Shown piece by piece: positions 7,378-17,708 of a stretch of DNA of 64,000 bases (position 1 is the first letter of the stretch; every line of letters begins with the position of its first letter). Source of the DNA: Chitinophaga alhagiae (GTDB lineage: Bacteria; Bacteroidota; Bacteroidia; Chitinophagales; Chitinophagaceae); contig NZ_QXMH01000001.1 of assembly GCF_003568665.1 (NCBI RefSeq), positions 1,488,001 to 1,552,000 of the forward strand. Reading direction: 5' to 3'. Below the pieces are notes generated by a model, which was not told the origin of the DNA, did no database searches, and saw only the letters and a program-made list of their open reading frames with translations. The position numbers and the translations under genes are program-made.

Positions 7378-7555
7378 CTTTTATTATAACGAGCAGGGGT
7401 ATGTAGTGCTCACTGAAAAATACCACCGCGAGCGGGGGTATTGCTGCGGAAATGGTTGCCTGCACTGTCCTTTTGATTATGAAAACGTCCCCGAAAATAA
7501 AAAAGGCGGCCTCCTTGCCGCCCGCAAAGCCCGCGGAAAGCAAGGCGGGCAGTAA
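7349..7555 (+). CDS. DUF5522 small Cys-rich protein
   Basis: 68 residues from the ATG at 7349, which lies inside the 3' end of trmB (29-nt overlap). The core RERGYCCGNGCLHCPFDYENV holds four Cys (C32, C33, C37, C40), likely a metal site. The family is small and widespread in Bacteroidota and some proteobacteria; function unknown. A longer reading upstream from 7295 would overlap trmB much more and lacks support. Confidence 0.85.
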   Translation: MKQPLKENIDFYYNEQGYVVLTEKYHRERGYCCGNGCLHCPFDYENVPENKKGGLLAARKARGKQGGQ

Positions 7556-7997
7556 CTACATGGAAGTGGTGTTCAGCATTGCGCGCCGCATACCCAAAGG
7601 CCGCGCCACCAGCTACGGCGCCATTGCGGAAGCCGCCGGCATACGCCTCACCCCCAGAATGGTAGGCTGGGCCATGAACGCCGCCGGCCGCGCCAAACCG
7701 CCGGTGCCCGCCCACCGCGTGGTGAACAGCAAAGGCGAGCTTTCAGGAAGATCGTTCTTTGCCACCCCCACGCTCATGCAGGAACTGCTGGAGCAGGAAG
7801 GCGTAACCGTGAAAAATGACCGGATAGCCGATTTTGAGCGCGTATTCTGGGACCCGGCGGGGAAACCCGGCAAGGCGGCGGTAAAACCGGCGGCCCTTAA
7901 AGTCCGTTCCAAAAAGGCAACGGCCGTACAACCCGCCAAAGCGGCCCCGGCCAAACAAAAAGCCGCCAAATCCCCCCAACGCAAAAAACCACGGTAG
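7479..7997 (+). CDS. Alkyltransferase-like (ATL/MGMT-family) DNA-binding protein with Lys/Ala/Pro-rich tail
   Basis: About 172 residues from ATG 7479; another start is ATG 7560, 4 nt after the DUF5522 stop, which would remove a low-complexity N-terminus. Residues 28-120 match the MGMT DNA-binding domain (RRIPKGRATSYGAIAEAAG, then MVGWAMNAAG). The alkyl-acceptor motif PCHRV reads PAHRVV (A78), so the protein cannot take an alkyl group; ATL proteins instead flip damaged guanines and recruit nucleotide excision repair. From about residue 128 to the end the sequence is a Lys/Ala/Pro tail like those of histone-H1-like proteins, probably adding non-specific DNA affinity. Family call good, tail role inferred. 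Confidence 0.85.
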   Translation: MKTSPKIKKAASLPPAKPAESKAGSNYMEVVFSIARRIPKGRATSYGAIAEAAGIRLTPRMVGWAMNAAGRAKPPVPAHRVVNSKGELSGRSFFATPTLMQELLEQEGVTVKNDRIADFERVFWDPAGKPGKAAVKPAALKVRSKKATAVQPAKAAPAKQKAAKSPQRKKPR

Positions 7998-8044
7998 ATG
8001 CCGCATAGTTTGAATACCTTTACGAAAGCATTTTTCTTTCCGAT

Positions 8045-8488
8045 ATGTCCGTACTAAAGCTCAAGCTGGACCAGGAACAACTGGTGGAAGATTTTTTCGA
8101 GGACACCTGGCTGGCCGGTATCATTTCCCAGGCTAAAGACTACCAGCTTTGCTGGCAGATCAACAAACACCTCGGGTACGATTTCCGGGTCAACAATTCC
8201 CTGGAGATCAACCTCACCAAACAGCGGCGCGCTTTTTATTTTACGGTGTTCGAATATGAAGAGCTTACAAAGTCCGCCGCGCACTACCTGTACAACAACC
8301 ACTGCAAAGCGGAATTTCTGTTGCCGGAACTGAAACATGTGGACTACATCTGGCTCATTAAAGGCAATTACTACCAGGACGCAGACGTGAAAACACTGAT
8401 TGAACAATGCCGGAAAGTAGAGCTTATCCAACTGGTATCGCTGCTGGATATGAAAGATATCCGCAACAAGATCAACCTGATATTTTAA
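8045..8488 (+). CDS. IPExxxVDY family protein
   Basis: 147 residues, no signal peptide or membrane segment. The name-giving motif appears as [15 protein letters not shown] at about residues 98-112. The family is found in Bacteroidota and has no known function. A near-consensus -7 box TACCTTTA lies at 8015-8022. The next gene starts 34 nt downstream. Confidence 0.75.
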   Translation: MSVLKLKLDQEQLVEDFFEDTWLAGIISQAKDYQLCWQINKHLGYDFRVNNSLEINLTKQRRAFYFTVFEYEELTKSAAHYLYNNHCKAEFLLPELKHVDYIWLIKGNYYQDADVKTLIEQCRKVELIQLVSLLDMKDIRNKINLIF

Positions 8489-8522
8489 GCTATGCTTTAA
8501 CTTCCCCTCAAACCAATTGTAT

Positions 8523-8762
8523 ATGTGGCAGGAAAAAGATCATCAACTCCACCGGGCCTTCCGCTTTGCCGACTTTAAGGAAGCCTTCGCCTTTATGACC
8601 AAGGTTGCCCTGGTAGCTGAAAAAATGGACCATCATCCCACCTGGACCAATACCTATAACCAGGTTGATATGTACCTCTCCACGCACAGCGCGGGCAACG
8701 TGGTAACAGAAAAAGACCACCAGCTGGCCGCGGCTGTTGATAAATTATATGAACCCTCTTAA
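8523..8762 (+). CDS. 4a-hydroxytetrahydrobiopterin dehydratase (PCD/DCoH family)
   Basis: 79 residues from ATG 8523 (MWQEKDHQL). The family signature is complete: [26 protein letters not shown], with the catalytic His pair in DHHP and the later His. Dehydrates 4a-hydroxytetrahydrobiopterin to quinonoid dihydrobiopterin, recycling the cofactor of aromatic amino acid hydroxylases; no such hydroxylase is in this window. Overlaps the start of the kinase gene by 14 nt. Confidence 0.9.
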   Translation: MWQEKDHQLHRAFRFADFKEAFAFMTKVALVAEKMDHHPTWTNTYNQVDMYLSTHSAGNVVTEKDHQLAAAVDKLYEPS

Positions 8763-10839
8763 CAACCGGCCAGCCGTGAACCGTCTTATTGTTACATTCC
8801 TATTGTTTTGTTGTGCCCTGCGCCCCGCCGGCCAAGCGTTTGCCCAGGATACGCTGGCCCTGGACTTTACAGCGCCGGTGCGGGAGCTGGACGTTCGCCC
8901 GTACCTGCAGCTGTTCCGCGGTTCTCCCGGCATAAACGCTCCCGCCAGCATTCCCCCGGCCGCTTTTGTGCAGGATACCGCCGTTTTTCACCTCCACAAA
9001 AAAGCCCTCCATACGGTGAACGACCGCTGGCTCAGGTTCTCCATAAAAAATACCGGCGCCAAAACCGCCACCCTTTATTTTTTTACCGGCTGGCACGATG
9101 CGCTCACCTGGTACCCGCCCGCACCGCAAACGCCCGTGGCCACGGGGTTGATGACAGACCGCGGCAACGTAAGCCGCTGGGACCGTTTTGCCTTTCCCGT
9201 TCAGCTGGCCCCCGGCCAGGCAGGCACTTTTTACCTGCACGTGGTGAACCGCTTCTACCGGGAAAACAATTTCATGCCGGTGCTGTTTGATGCCGTGAAC
9301 TATGCGGAGTTCCGCCAGGACCAGGCAGATCACTACAAGTCAGAAGCGCTGATCATACAATTGTTGCTGGGCATGCTGCTGGTGCTGCTGGCCATCACCA
9401 TCATCAACTACACACAGCTGCCAGACCGCTCTTCGCTCTATTTTGCAGGCTACCTGCTGGGGCTGATCATTTTCTTTGCCCTGCGGCTGGAAACAAAACC
9501 CTTCCAGTTATCTTTCTTCCATTTCTGCCCCATGTTCAAATATTACTGGGATGTGCCGGCCATGCTGTTCTGCTTTTACCTCATGTACATGCTATTCGGC
9601 AACATGTTCCTGAGCCTGCGGGAGCGCTACCCGCTGTTGGAAAAGGCCTACCGCTACGGCGCTATTGCCACGGGCGTATTGATAGTGCTCTGCATTACGC
9701 TGATTGCCATGGGCAACTACCAGGCCCCCGCCATTATTTACAAGGCAGTGTATTACATCACTTTCATCCCGCTGGCCATTTCCTTTATTGCGCTGGCCCG
9801 CCGTACCCGCCATCACCCGCTGGTGCGCTTTTTCCTCTTCGGCTCCCTGAGCCTTTTCCTGCTGTCGTTCTACGCATTCCTGGTCAATACGGAGCCGGTG
9901 GGCTTTACGCCGCTGCCAGAGCTGGTGGCGCCGTACAACCTGTTAATATTGGGCGTTTTACTGCATGTGCTGTTTTTTGCCGCGGGCCTCAGCTACCGCA
10001 ACAAACTGGTACACCAGGAAAAAACCAAAACGCAGGAAATGCTCATCAAACAGCTGAACAAGAACAAGGACCTCCAGCGCAAGCTCAATGTACAGCTGGA
10101 AGAGCTGGTAAAAGAACAGACCACGGAAATACTGCGGAAAAAAATGGAGCTGGAAGAGCAGCGCAAACTGCAGCTGGACATAGAGTACGGCAAAAAACTG
10201 GCGGAAATTGAACTGAAGGCCATCCGCGCGCAGATCAACCCGCATTTCATCTTCAATTGCCTCAACTCCATCCAGCTATTTGTGATGCAACGGGATTTTG
10301 AGCATGCCCAGAAGTACCTGTCGGATTTCTCGTACCTGATCCGGAAAACGCTGGACTTTTCCCGGCGGAATTTTATTTCGCTGGCTGACGAAATTACCTA
10401 TTTAAATACCTATCTTGGATTGGAGAAAATGCGGTTTGAGCAGAAGATGAGCTACGAAATAGTGATAGACCCCACCATTGCCGCCGCAGAGCTGGAAGTG
10501 CCGGCCATGTTGCTCCAACCCTACGTGGAAAACGCCGTCAAACATGGCATGAATAATGATGAAAGGGTTACCGGCCTGCTTGTTATCACCTTCAGGCTGG
10601 CAGCGTCAGACATGCTGGAATGTGTCATTGAAGATAACGGCATAGGCATAGAACGCTCCAGGGCGTTGCGTTCCCTGCCGCCGCACCACCAGTCTTCCGG
10701 CATGGAAATAAGCCTCAACCGGGCGGAGCTGCTGAACAAAATGTATAATACAGATATCCAGATAGAAATAATAGATAAATCAAGAAAACAGGCCAACGAT
10801 AGCGGAACCATCATCAGAATATTCATACCCCAGTTATAG
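8749..10839 (+). CDS. 7TM-DISM sensor histidine kinase, LytS-type output
   Basis: 696 residues from ATG 8749. Order: signal peptide to about residue 33, periplasmic 7TMR-DISMED2-like sensory domain (about 40-195), seven-helix membrane domain (about 198-416), long coiled coil (about 420-490), His_kinase domain with [16 protein letters not shown] (H499) and a GHKL ATPase with N-box [15 protein letters not shown]. The ligand of the periplasmic domain is often a carbohydrate; here unknown. It is followed after 26 nt by a LytTR response regulator, its obvious partner. The start overlaps the pterin dehydratase gene. Confidence 0.93.
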   Translation: MNPLNNRPAVNRLIVTFLLFCCALRPAGQAFAQDTLALDFTAPVRELDVRPYLQLFRGSPGINAPASIPPAAFVQDTAVFHLHKKALHTVNDRWLRFSIKNTGAKTATLYFFTGWHDALTWYPPAPQTPVATGLMTDRGNVSRWDRFAFPVQLAPGQAGTFYLHVVNRFYRENNFMPVLFDAVNYAEFRQDQADHYKSEALIIQLLLGMLLVLLAITIINYTQLPDRSSLYFAGYLLGLIIFFALRLETKPFQLSFFHFCPMFKYYWDVPAMLFCFYLMYMLFGNMFLSLRERYPLLEKAYRYGAIATGVLIVLCITLIAMGNYQAPAIIYKAVYYITFIPLAISFIALARRTRHHPLVRFFLFGSLSLFLLSFYAFLVNTEPVGFTPLPELVAPYNLLILGVLLHVLFFAAGLSYRNKLVHQEKTKTQEMLIKQLNKNKDLQRKLNVQLEELVKEQTTEILRKKMELEEQRKLQLDIEYGKKLAEIELKAIRAQINPHFIFNCLNSIQLFVMQRDFEHAQKYLSDFSYLIRKTLDFSRRNFISLADEITYLNTYLGLEKMRFEQKMSYEIVIDPTIAAAELEVPAMLLQPYVENAVKHGMNNDERVTGLLVITFRLAASDMLECVIEDNGIGIERSRALRSLPPHHQSSGMEISLNRAELLNKMYNTDIQIEIIDKSRKQANDSGTIIRIFIPQL

Positions 10840-10865
10840 TTGCCTGTGTCAGTTATAAAACGCTT

Positions 10866-11612
10866 ATGATCCGCGCTGTAATTATAGACGATGAACGGAA
10901 CAGCAGGGATATCATCTCCCTGATGCTGGGCAAATACTGCCCCGAAATTGAAGCAGTAGGCATGGCCGCCAACTGCAGGGAGGGCATAGAACAGATCCGC
11001 ATGCACCAGCCCCAGCTTGTATTCCTCGACCTCGAAATGCCGGACGGTACCGGCTTTGACGTGCTGGCCGGAGCATACGACTCCTCTTTTGAGGCCATAT
11101 TCGTAACGGCTTTCGAGAAACGCTTTCTGCATACCATCCGCCTCAGCGAAGTGGAGCTGATCCTGAAACCCATAGACAAGGAAAGCCTGCTGCAGGCCGT
11201 GGGCACAGTGGTACAGCGCATAGGGCAGGAGCGCCATCACGACCGGTATGAGGTATTGCTCCGCAACTTCGGCAAACCCGCGGGCGAAGTGCGCCAGCTG
11301 GTATTGCCCGCAGCCGCCGGCCCGGAAGAAATTGTTGGGGTGGAAGACATCCTCTACCTGGAAGGGCAGGCAGACAAAACGGTGTTTTACCTCCGGGACG
11401 GGCGCACACTGCCTTCCGCCCGCACGTTCCGCTACTACACAGAGTTATTTGCACCCATGCGTTTTTATCAGATCAATAACACCCACATGGTGCAGGTGCC
11501 CCATATTCAGCAACTAGACCCCGCCGGCAATAAAATTCACCTGCAAAACCATTGCCTTGATGTAACGGAACGCCGGATGCGGGAGCTGGTGGCTTTGTGG
11601 AAACAGGACTGA
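10866..11612 (+). CDS. LytTR-family response regulator
   Basis: 248 residues. Receiver domain 1-120 with acidic pair DD (residues 8-9), phosphoacceptor D55 in VFLDLEMPDG and Lys in ILKPIDK. LytTR DNA-binding domain about 145-245 (EDILYLEGQADKTVFYLRDG, then FYQINNTHMV). Partner of the upstream 7TM-DISM kinase. LytTR proteins bind direct repeats upstream of target promoters; no target is evident here. Converges on the chromate transporter with only 8 nt between the stops and no obvious terminator. Confidence 0.95.
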   Translation: MIRAVIIDDERNSRDIISLMLGKYCPEIEAVGMAANCREGIEQIRMHQPQLVFLDLEMPDGTGFDVLAGAYDSSFEAIFVTAFEKRFLHTIRLSEVELILKPIDKESLLQAVGTVVQRIGQERHHDRYEVLLRNFGKPAGEVRQLVLPAAAGPEEIVGVEDILYLEGQADKTVFYLRDGRTLPSARTFRYYTELFAPMRFYQINNTHMVQVPHIQQLDPAGNKIHLQNHCLDVTERRMRELVALWKQD

Positions 11613-11620
11613 GCCGCTGG

Positions 11621-12814
11621 CTACAGCAGCCACCCCGCCAGTATGCAGGCAATTACGATAAAGGGAGACGGCAGCCGCGTGAGGCACAACAGGCTCAGGG
11701 TAACCAGCATGATGAGCACATTGTACCAGGTAACCTGTATGGAAAAGAAAAGGATGAAGGTAGCGGCCCACATAATGCCTACCACAACGGCGTTGATACC
11801 TTCCAGCGCCCGGTAGATCATCACGTGCTTTTTCAGGTTGTTCCAGATAGGAAAGAAAAACAGCACCAGCAGCAAACTGGGCAGAAAAATGGCCATGGGC
11901 GCCAGTATGCAGCCCAGGAACTGGGCGCCGGGCCCCAGGTTGCGCATCACCATGCCGCCTACATAGGCAGACACGGAAAAGGTAGGCCCGGGCATGGCCC
12001 GCATAATACCCGCACCGGTCAGCAACTCTTCCGCCGTCATAAAGGTAGACTTGGCGCGGAATACGTACTGCTCCAGCATCATGGCTATGAGAATGTCCCC
12101 GCCGCCAAATACCAGGCTGCCGAAACGGTAAAAGTTCTCGAACAGGTTGAAAGGCCGCCGCGTGATCCAGTTATTGGTACGCGCCAGCTCGGATAAAAAG
12201 CCGGCCAGGATGAACAGGAGGGCAAACAGCCAGAGGTTCCCCCACTGTATCTTTTTGGGCTTTTCATCAATATCAGGGATACGTTTGTTGCTGAAATTGG
12301 AAATAATGCCGCCCAGGATGATGAGCGCCGGGAACGTCCATGGAGACTTGAGGAAATAGCTGGCCAGCATGGCCACCAGCATAATAACGAGGGTGGCGGT
12401 GCTGCGAATGCTGATCTGGTAGGCCCTGATGCCGCCGTAGGCCAGAAAGCCCACCGCCATAGGCTGTACGTATTTGAAAATGTCTACCTCCAGGGCCCGC
12501 TTGTCAAAGTACTGCAGCAAAAAACTGAGGGAGCCCATCAGCAGGCAGGCAGGGGTGACCCAGATCATGAGGGTGACCACGGCCAGCATTACGCCGCCCC
12601 GTTTATACCCTATCAGGGTAAGAGTTTGGGACGATGAGGCGCCCGGCAGCAACTGGCAGAAAGCGTTGTATTCCATCAGCTCCTGCTCCGTTACATCTCT
12701 CCGCTGTTGCACAAACGTTTTCATCATCATGGCCAGGTGGCCTTGTGGTCCACCAAAAGCGGTGATGCTGTGCAACAATACGGCCCTCAGAAATGAAATG
12801 TGACGTAAAAACAC
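11621..12814 (-). CDS. Chromate transporter (CHR family), two-domain form
   Basis: 397 residues starting with GTG at 12814; no ATG gives a full first helix. Two homologous CHR halves: the first has the signature [11 protein letters not shown] near residue 21, the second a diverged version (GSLVFGGGD) near residue 230. About ten to twelve membrane segments. The family exports chromate using proton or membrane potential, and some members transport other oxyanions. Monocistronic. The last bases nearly touch the LytTR gene. Confidence 0.88.
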   Translation of the reverse strand: MFLRHISFLRAVLLHSITAFGGPQGHLAMMMKTFVQQRRDVTEQELMEYNAFCQLLPGASSSQTLTLIGYKRGGVMLAVVTLMIWVTPACLLMGSLSFLLQYFDKRALEVDIFKYVQPMAVGFLAYGGIRAYQISIRSTATLVIMLVAMLASYFLKSPWTFPALIILGGIISNFSNKRIPDIDEKPKKIQWGNLWLFALLFILAGFLSELARTNNWITRRPFNLFENFYRFGSLVFGGGDILIAMMLEQYVFRAKSTFMTAEELLTGAGIMRAMPGPTFSVSAYVGGMVMRNLGPGAQFLGCILAPMAIFLPSLLLVLFFFPIWNNLKKHVMIYRALEGINAVVVGIMWAATFILFFSIQVTWYNVLIMLVTLSLLCLTRLPSPFIVIACILAGWLL

Positions 12815-12816
12815 TA

Positions 12817-12824
12817 TAGGTTTG
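12817..12824 (+). promoter_or_regulatory. Candidate -7 box for the hydrolase gene
   Basis: TAGGTTTG, exact TAnnTTTG, just outside the chromate transporter start and facing the gene at 12996. It would give a leader of about 165 nt. No clear -33 box. Confidence 0.35.
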
Positions 12825-12995
12825 GATAAAAGCTGCCCAATTTCCAGTAAAGTAATGAAATTTTCGACTTCTATCCTACATCCTGTTTCTCAACGGCTTG
12901 CAACAAGGCATGGAACTTGTACTGAAAACAACGGTAGGGCACCAACAAATGCCTTCGTTTAGGCGTTAAAGAAAAACAGCTCAACGGTACATTAT

Positions 12996-14054
12996 ATGAA
13001 GCGATTCTTGACGGCCATTTTTCTGATGGCGGGCATTACGGTGGCGCAGGCGCAGAACGGGGCCGCCCCCTACAATAGCAACGAGCATTGGCAGGAGTTC
13101 CTCCTCCAGCCGGAAACCCTGAAACCGCAAACCCAAAGCGATACCTGCCTCGTTTTTGTCAGCAACCGGTACATTCACCCGGATAGCCTCCGCTTTGCAG
13201 ATGAGCACCTGGACACTACCTCCCTTAAATACTTCTTTCTCCAGAAAACCGGCGGCAAGTGGAACGTATACCAGGCCCCCTCCCTCGGAGAGGCCATGGA
13301 GCATATGCCCCGGGGAAAAGACATTGTGGTGTACGCGGAAGGCATGGGCAAAATTTTCACGGCCAACGTGGTACGCGCCAAGCTGATGGCCGCACAGTAC
13401 AAGGTGAACGTGATCATGTTTGACTACGCCAGTATCAACAATTCCTACAAACCTTCCAAAAACTTCAAATTTGCCCGGCACAATGCCAGGCTTTCCGCCG
13501 GCCAGTACCTGCAGCTCATGCGGCAACTGCAGCAGGCTAAAACCGCAGGGGCGCCATGGATAGAAGGTGCAAGGCTCACCACATTTTACCACAGTATGGG
13601 TAATATCATCCTCGAGGAAATGGTGCAGCACCAGCATATCAGCGGCCTCAACAACACGCCGTTCATAGACAACCTGGTGATCAACGCCGCCTGCGTACCG
13701 CAGAAGGGGCATGCGGAATGGGTGGAAAAGATAAATTTTGCCAAACAGGTATACATACACTACAACCGGTCAGACCTGCAGCTGAAAGGCGCCCACCTGC
13801 TGATGCTGAAAAAACAGCTGGGAGAAAAAGTGAAGAAACGCCACCGCGCATCCAACGCGGTATACGTTAACTTCCACAACATGGTGGGCTGGCAGCACAG
13901 CTATTTCATGAACTTTCCCAAAAACGAGTTTAGGCTAACGCCGGCCATGGTAGCCTATTTCTCAAGAATTTTCAACGGGCAGGAAGTGTCTCCCAACGAG
14001 GCTATCAGCCTGCTTGACACCGGGAAGGAAACGGCCGGCCACACACACCTCTGA
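12996..14054 (+). CDS. Secreted alpha/beta hydrolase-fold protein (DUF900-like)
   Basis: 352 residues with signal peptide (cleavage after AQA, about residue 20). The fold is suggested by the strand VNVIMFDYAS and the nucleophile elbow FYHSMGN, with Ser as likely nucleophile; surroundings resemble DUF900-type hydrolases. Predicted periplasmic. Substrate unknown. Stands alone, with the 2OG oxygenase gene converging 11 nt downstream. Confidence 0.7.
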   Translation: MKRFLTAIFLMAGITVAQAQNGAAPYNSNEHWQEFLLQPETLKPQTQSDTCLVFVSNRYIHPDSLRFADEHLDTTSLKYFFLQKTGGKWNVYQAPSLGEAMEHMPRGKDIVVYAEGMGKIFTANVVRAKLMAAQYKVNVIMFDYASINNSYKPSKNFKFARHNARLSAGQYLQLMRQLQQAKTAGAPWIEGARLTTFYHSMGNIILEEMVQHQHISGLNNTPFIDNLVINAACVPQKGHAEWVEKINFAKQVYIHYNRSDLQLKGAHLLMLKKQLGEKVKKRHRASNAVYVNFHNMVGWQHSYFMNFPKNEFRLTPAMVAYFSRIFNGQEVSPNEAISLLDTGKETAGHTHL

Positions 14055-14065
14055 TCAACCCCCTC

Positions 14066-15022
14066 TTATTTTTTCAGGCCAATTTCCCGCAGCCGCTCAT
14101 CAAGATACTCACCGGCCGTAATGGGCGGGTATTCCGCAGGGTGTCGCGCATCTACCGTAGCCGGCAGGCAGGTGAGGTCCATACTGGATTTGGGATGCAG
14201 GAAGAATGGGATGCTGAAGCGGGAGGTGCCCCACATTTCGCGCGGAGGATTTACCACGCGGTGGGTGGTAGACTTCAGTTTATTATTGGTGAGGCGTTGC
14301 AGCATATCTCCCACGTTCACCACGATCTGGTCTGGTAATGAAGTAACCGGCACCCAGTTGCCCTGTTTGTCAAGCACCTGCAAACCGTCTGCAGAAGCGC
14401 CTACCAGCAGGGTGATGAGGTTAATGTCTTCATGCTGCTCGGCCCGTATGGCAGACTTTGGTTCCTGCGTGATAGGCGGATAATGTATGGCCCTCAAAAT
14501 GGAGTTGCCGTTGTGTATCCGGCTGTCAAAGTAATGCTCGTCCAGCCCGAGGTACAAGGCAATGGCCTGCAGCAGCGCCTGGCCGGATTTCTCAAAAGCG
14601 CGGTAGGCCTTGAAGAGGGTGGGCGTGAACTGCGGCACTTCCCTTACCTGTACGTTTTCCGGGTATTCAGACCGCACAGGGTCCCCGTCTTCCACAGACT
14701 GCCCGAACTGGAAAAACTCCTTCAGGTCAGGCGCATCAAAACCTTTCGCGTGTTCTTTCCCGAAAGACGTGTAGCCGCGCTGCCCTGCCAGGGCTGGTAT
14801 TTCATACCCGTGCTTGGCATCGGGCGGCAGTTTGAAAAATTCCTGCACGTACCGGTAAAGGTCTGCGATCAGCTGGTCCGGTATGCCATGGTTCTTTACC
14901 GCAACAAAACCTACTTCTTCATATGCTTTTCCGAGTTGCGCTACAAAAGCTGCCTTGTGGGCGGGGTTGCCGGTGGTGAACTCCGCCAGGTCTACAGAAG
15001 GAATGGAATTAACGGTAGCCAT
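14066..15022 (-). CDS. 2-oxoglutarate/Fe(II)-dependent dioxygenase, isopenicillin-N-synthase-like family
   Basis: 318 residues. N-terminal DIOX_N domain (PSVDLAEF to about 120) and C-terminal double-stranded beta helix. Iron ligands H197 and D199 (EQHEDINLITLL) and H254 (STTHRVVNPP); co-substrate binding R268-x-S270 in SRFSIPFFLHP. All required residues are present, so an active oxygenase is expected. The true substrate cannot be told from the sequence. No biosynthetic partner genes adjoin it. Confidence 0.9.
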   Translation of the reverse strand: MATVNSIPSVDLAEFTTGNPAHKAAFVAQLGKAYEEVGFVAVKNHGIPDQLIADLYRYVQEFFKLPPDAKHGYEIPALAGQRGYTSFGKEHAKGFDAPDLKEFFQFGQSVEDGDPVRSEYPENVQVREVPQFTPTLFKAYRAFEKSGQALLQAIALYLGLDEHYFDSRIHNGNSILRAIHYPPITQEPKSAIRAEQHEDINLITLLVGASADGLQVLDKQGNWVPVTSLPDQIVVNVGDMLQRLTNNKLKSTTHRVVNPPREMWGTSRFSIPFFLHPKSSMDLTCLPATVDARHPAEYPPITAGEYLDERLREIGLKK

Positions 15023-15076
15023 ATAGTGGTGTTTTGGAACACTAAAGGTAAGGGAAAAACACCTTCGTGCCGTTGC

Positions 15077-15607
15077 CTATTCCCCCAACATTTCAAGCTC
15101 CTCCGGGGTGATGTCTGTGATGGCGTACCTGGCCACCCGGTTGATCTTCATTTCATCAAGCGCATCTACCACACTGCGGTAGCGGGCGCTCCCGGCTGCT
15201 TTGATCATCACCACCAGCTGGTCTGCATCTCCCGTGGCGCTGGCCACCTTTTGTTGTTTGGCGCGTATCACTTCGCCGATACCATTGTGTACGGAAAAGT
15301 TGCTGGCATATATCACGGGAGGGTGTTGCGCATCCTGCCCCTGCCCGTCGTACCACGAAATACGGTTGTTGCCGTGTATCAGCAGCGTGAGGGCCTTGCT
15401 GTCCCCTACGGGGGTGGGCGGCCCGTCTGCCGGCATTACCAGCGGCATGGCGCCGGGTTTGGTCAAAACCGTGGTGAGCATAAAAAAGGTGATGAGTAAA
15501 AAACCAAGGTCTACCATAGGCGTCATGTCTACTCTCGTAGATAACTTTTTGCTGCGCCTGCCGCCGCGCTGGCAGCCATTTTCGGTGGATGTGTTCATTT
15601 CTGCCAT
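15077..15607 (-). CDS. ExbD/TolR-family biopolymer transport protein
   Basis: 176 residues from ATG 15607 (MAEMNTSTENG); a longer frame upstream has no ATG with a sensible leader. Basic cytoplasmic N-terminus, one membrane helix (about residues 30-50) beginning with DMTPMVDLGFLLITFFML, where the Asp in MVDLGF is the proton-pathway residue of ExbD. The rest is periplasmic. With ExbB it energises TonB-dependent outer-membrane transport. ExbB and TonB are not next to it, as is often seen for extra ExbD copies in this phylum. Confidence 0.92.
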   Translation of the reverse strand: MAEMNTSTENGCQRGGRRSKKLSTRVDMTPMVDLGFLLITFFMLTTVLTKPGAMPLVMPADGPPTPVGDSKALTLLIHGNNRISWYDGQGQDAQHPPVIYASNFSVHNGIGEVIRAKQQKVASATGDADQLVVMIKAAGSARYRSVVDALDEMKINRVARYAITDITPEELEMLGE

Positions 15608-15842
15608 GGCCGTAAATTTAAAGGTGGTAAAACCGGCAACGGGTATAGCACCCGCTGCCGTTTTGGGATAACACACACTTTGCATTGTTTGCTCAGGTAA
15701 GAGATGCGGGAGGAAAAAAATTCCATAAGATGCAGGAAGTGTTCCTGAAGCACTGGTTTCACATCAAATGCCTGCCTGCGCCAGGGGCGCCTATGACCTC
15801 AAAAATCTGATGCGTCAGTTCCCTGTTTTCCGGCTACCGCAT

Positions 15843-15876
15843 AAAAAAGCCGGCTCTTTGTGAGCCGGCCTTTTGC
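15843..15876 (-). terminator. asnS terminator
   Basis: Arms AAGCCGGCTC and GAGCCGGCCTT around TTTGT; on the minus strand the hairpin is followed by a run of T, 21 nt past the asnS stop. Confidence 0.85.
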
Positions 15877-15896
15877 ATGTATTACAAACGTTGTTA

Positions 15897-17333
15897 TTAA
15901 AACTCTGCGTTCTTCGGTGTGCGGGGGAAAGGGATTACATCGCGGATGTTGCTCATGCCGCTCACAAAAAGCACCAGCCGCTCAAAGCCAAGGCCAAAGC
16001 CGGCGTGCGGCGCCGTGCCAAAGCGGCGGGTATCCAGGTACCAGTACAGCTCTTCTACCGGTATGTTCAGTTCGTTCATGCGGCGCACCAGTTTGTCATA
16101 GTTCTCTTCCCGTTGCGAACCGCCTACTATTTCACCAATGCCGGGGAACAGGATGTCCATGGCGCGTACCGTTTTACCGTCTTCATTCTGCTTCATGTAG
16201 AAAGACTTGATGGCGGCCGGATAGTCTGTAAGTATCACCGGTTTCTTGAAATGTTTTTCCACCAGGTAGCGTTCATGCTCGCTCTGGAGGTCTGTGCCCC
16301 ATTCTTCTACCGGGTACTGGAACTTCTTGTTCTTGTTGGGTTTGCTGTTTTTCAGGATGTCTATGGCTTCCGTATAGGTAATGCGCATAAACTCGTTGTT
16401 CAGCACAAACTCCAGCTTTTCGATCAGCCCCATTTCGCTGCGTTCTACCTGCGGTTTGCCTTTCTCTTCATCTGCCAGGCGCTGCGCCAGGAACTCGAGG
16501 TCTTCCCGGTTATTGTCCAGCGCATACCTGATCACGTATTTGATGAACTCTTCCGCCAGGTCCATGTTGTCTTTCAGATCGTAAAACGCCATTTCCGGCT
16601 CAATCATCCAGAACTCCGCCAGGTGGCGGGCCGTGTTGGAATTTTCCGCACGGAAGGTAGGCCCGAAGGTGTAGATATCACCAAAGGCCATAGCGCCCAG
16701 TTCGCCTTCCAGCTGGCCGGATACGGTAAGGTTGGTGGTGCGGCCAAAGAAGTCTTCCTTATAATCTATTTCCCCGTTTTCCGTACGCGGCGGGTTCTTC
16801 AGGTCAAGCGTGGTAACGCGGAACATTTCCCCGGCTCCTTCCGCGTCTGAAGCGGTGATGATGGGGGTATGCAGGTATACGAAACCTTTTTCGTTAAAAA
16901 AGCGGTGTACGGCAAAGGCCAGCGCATGGCGCAGGCGGAAAACGGCGCCGAAGGTGTTGGTACGGAAGCGCAGGTGGGCAATTTCCCGGAGAAACTCCAG
17001 GCTTTGTTTCTGCGGCTGGATGGGGTAGGCCTCCGCGTCACAGTCTCCCAGTATCTCCAGCTGCGCGGCTTTCAGCTCTATCCGCTGCCCTTTGCCCAGG
17101 GAAGGGATGATCTGGCCGGTAACGGCAATAGCCGCGCCGCGGGTAATGCGTTTGAAGAGGGCGGGGTCTATCTCCGCCTCGTTCACCACCACCTGTAAAT
17201 TATTATTGGTAGAGCCGTCGTTCAAAGCTATAAACTGGTTATTCCGGAAGGTACGCACCCATCCTTTTACCGTTACGTCATAGTTTGTACTGCTATTCAG
17301 CAGGATCTGCCTGATCTTTACTCTTTGGCTCAT
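15897..17333 (-). CDS. asnS: Asparaginyl-tRNA synthetase
   Basis: 478 residues from ATG 17333 ([12 protein letters not shown]). N-terminal OB-fold anticodon-binding domain (about 15-110), then the class II catalytic core: motif 2 region [22 protein letters not shown] and motif 3 [16 protein letters not shown]. Charges tRNA-Asn. The reading frame stays open to 17564, but a consensus promoter box at 17363-17370 lies inside that extension, which favours the shorter start. Monocistronic, with promoter and terminator both visible. Confidence 0.96.
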   Translation of the reverse strand: MSQRVKIRQILLNSSTNYDVTVKGWVRTFRNNQFIALNDGSTNNNLQVVVNEAEIDPALFKRITRGAAIAVTGQIIPSLGKGQRIELKAAQLEILGDCDAEAYPIQPQKQSLEFLREIAHLRFRTNTFGAVFRLRHALAFAVHRFFNEKGFVYLHTPIITASDAEGAGEMFRVTTLDLKNPPRTENGEIDYKEDFFGRTTNLTVSGQLEGELGAMAFGDIYTFGPTFRAENSNTARHLAEFWMIEPEMAFYDLKDNMDLAEEFIKYVIRYALDNNREDLEFLAQRLADEEKGKPQVERSEMGLIEKLEFVLNNEFMRITYTEAIDILKNSKPNKNKKFQYPVEEWGTDLQSEHERYLVEKHFKKPVILTDYPAAIKSFYMKQNEDGKTVRAMDILFPGIGEIVGGSQREENYDKLVRRMNELNIPVEELYWYLDTRRFGTAPHAGFGLGFERLVLFVSGMSNIRDVIPFPRTPKNAEF

Positions 17334-17362
17334 ATCATTGATATTTTTTTTGAAATTGAGTG

Positions 17363-17370
17363 CAAAAATA
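17363..17370 (-). promoter_or_regulatory. asnS -7 box
   Basis: Minus strand TATTTTTG, exact TAnnTTTG, 30 nt upstream of the asnS ATG. The rest of 17371-17708, up to rho, holds no gene; it is AT-rich and should contain the rho promoter, which was not pinned down. Confidence 0.6.
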
Positions 17371-17708
17371 GAGAAAAGGCTGTAAAACTGGCCGGGAATT
17401 TGCGCCGGGAGCAGGGTAAAGGAGCCGCTGCGGCGCCAGGGCAAACCGGTTAATGCCCCTGCTGGCAGGTATTTACCGGCGAATATTTTTTTGGAGATTA
17501 GCAAAACTTGTTTTAATCTTGTACCCACAATCTGTCTGATTAAGTTCCATTTTGCCATCTTCATCAGCGCAGTCCTTAACTCAAGCGATCCCTATCAATT
17601 TAATGATCAAAGCTTTATTATTGACTCAAAACAATTATTTGTTAATTGGTGTATGTTGGTATGCAGTGGTACCCTCCTTACGACAATTCTAAAATTTGAC
17701 AAACTCAG

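Noticed and set aside
15873..16850. 325-codon open frame antisense to asnS
   Set aside because: asnS on the minus strand has all class II motifs; the other frame is a shadow.
17336..17564. N-terminal extension of asnS
   Set aside because: It contains a consensus promoter box and no OB-fold sequence.
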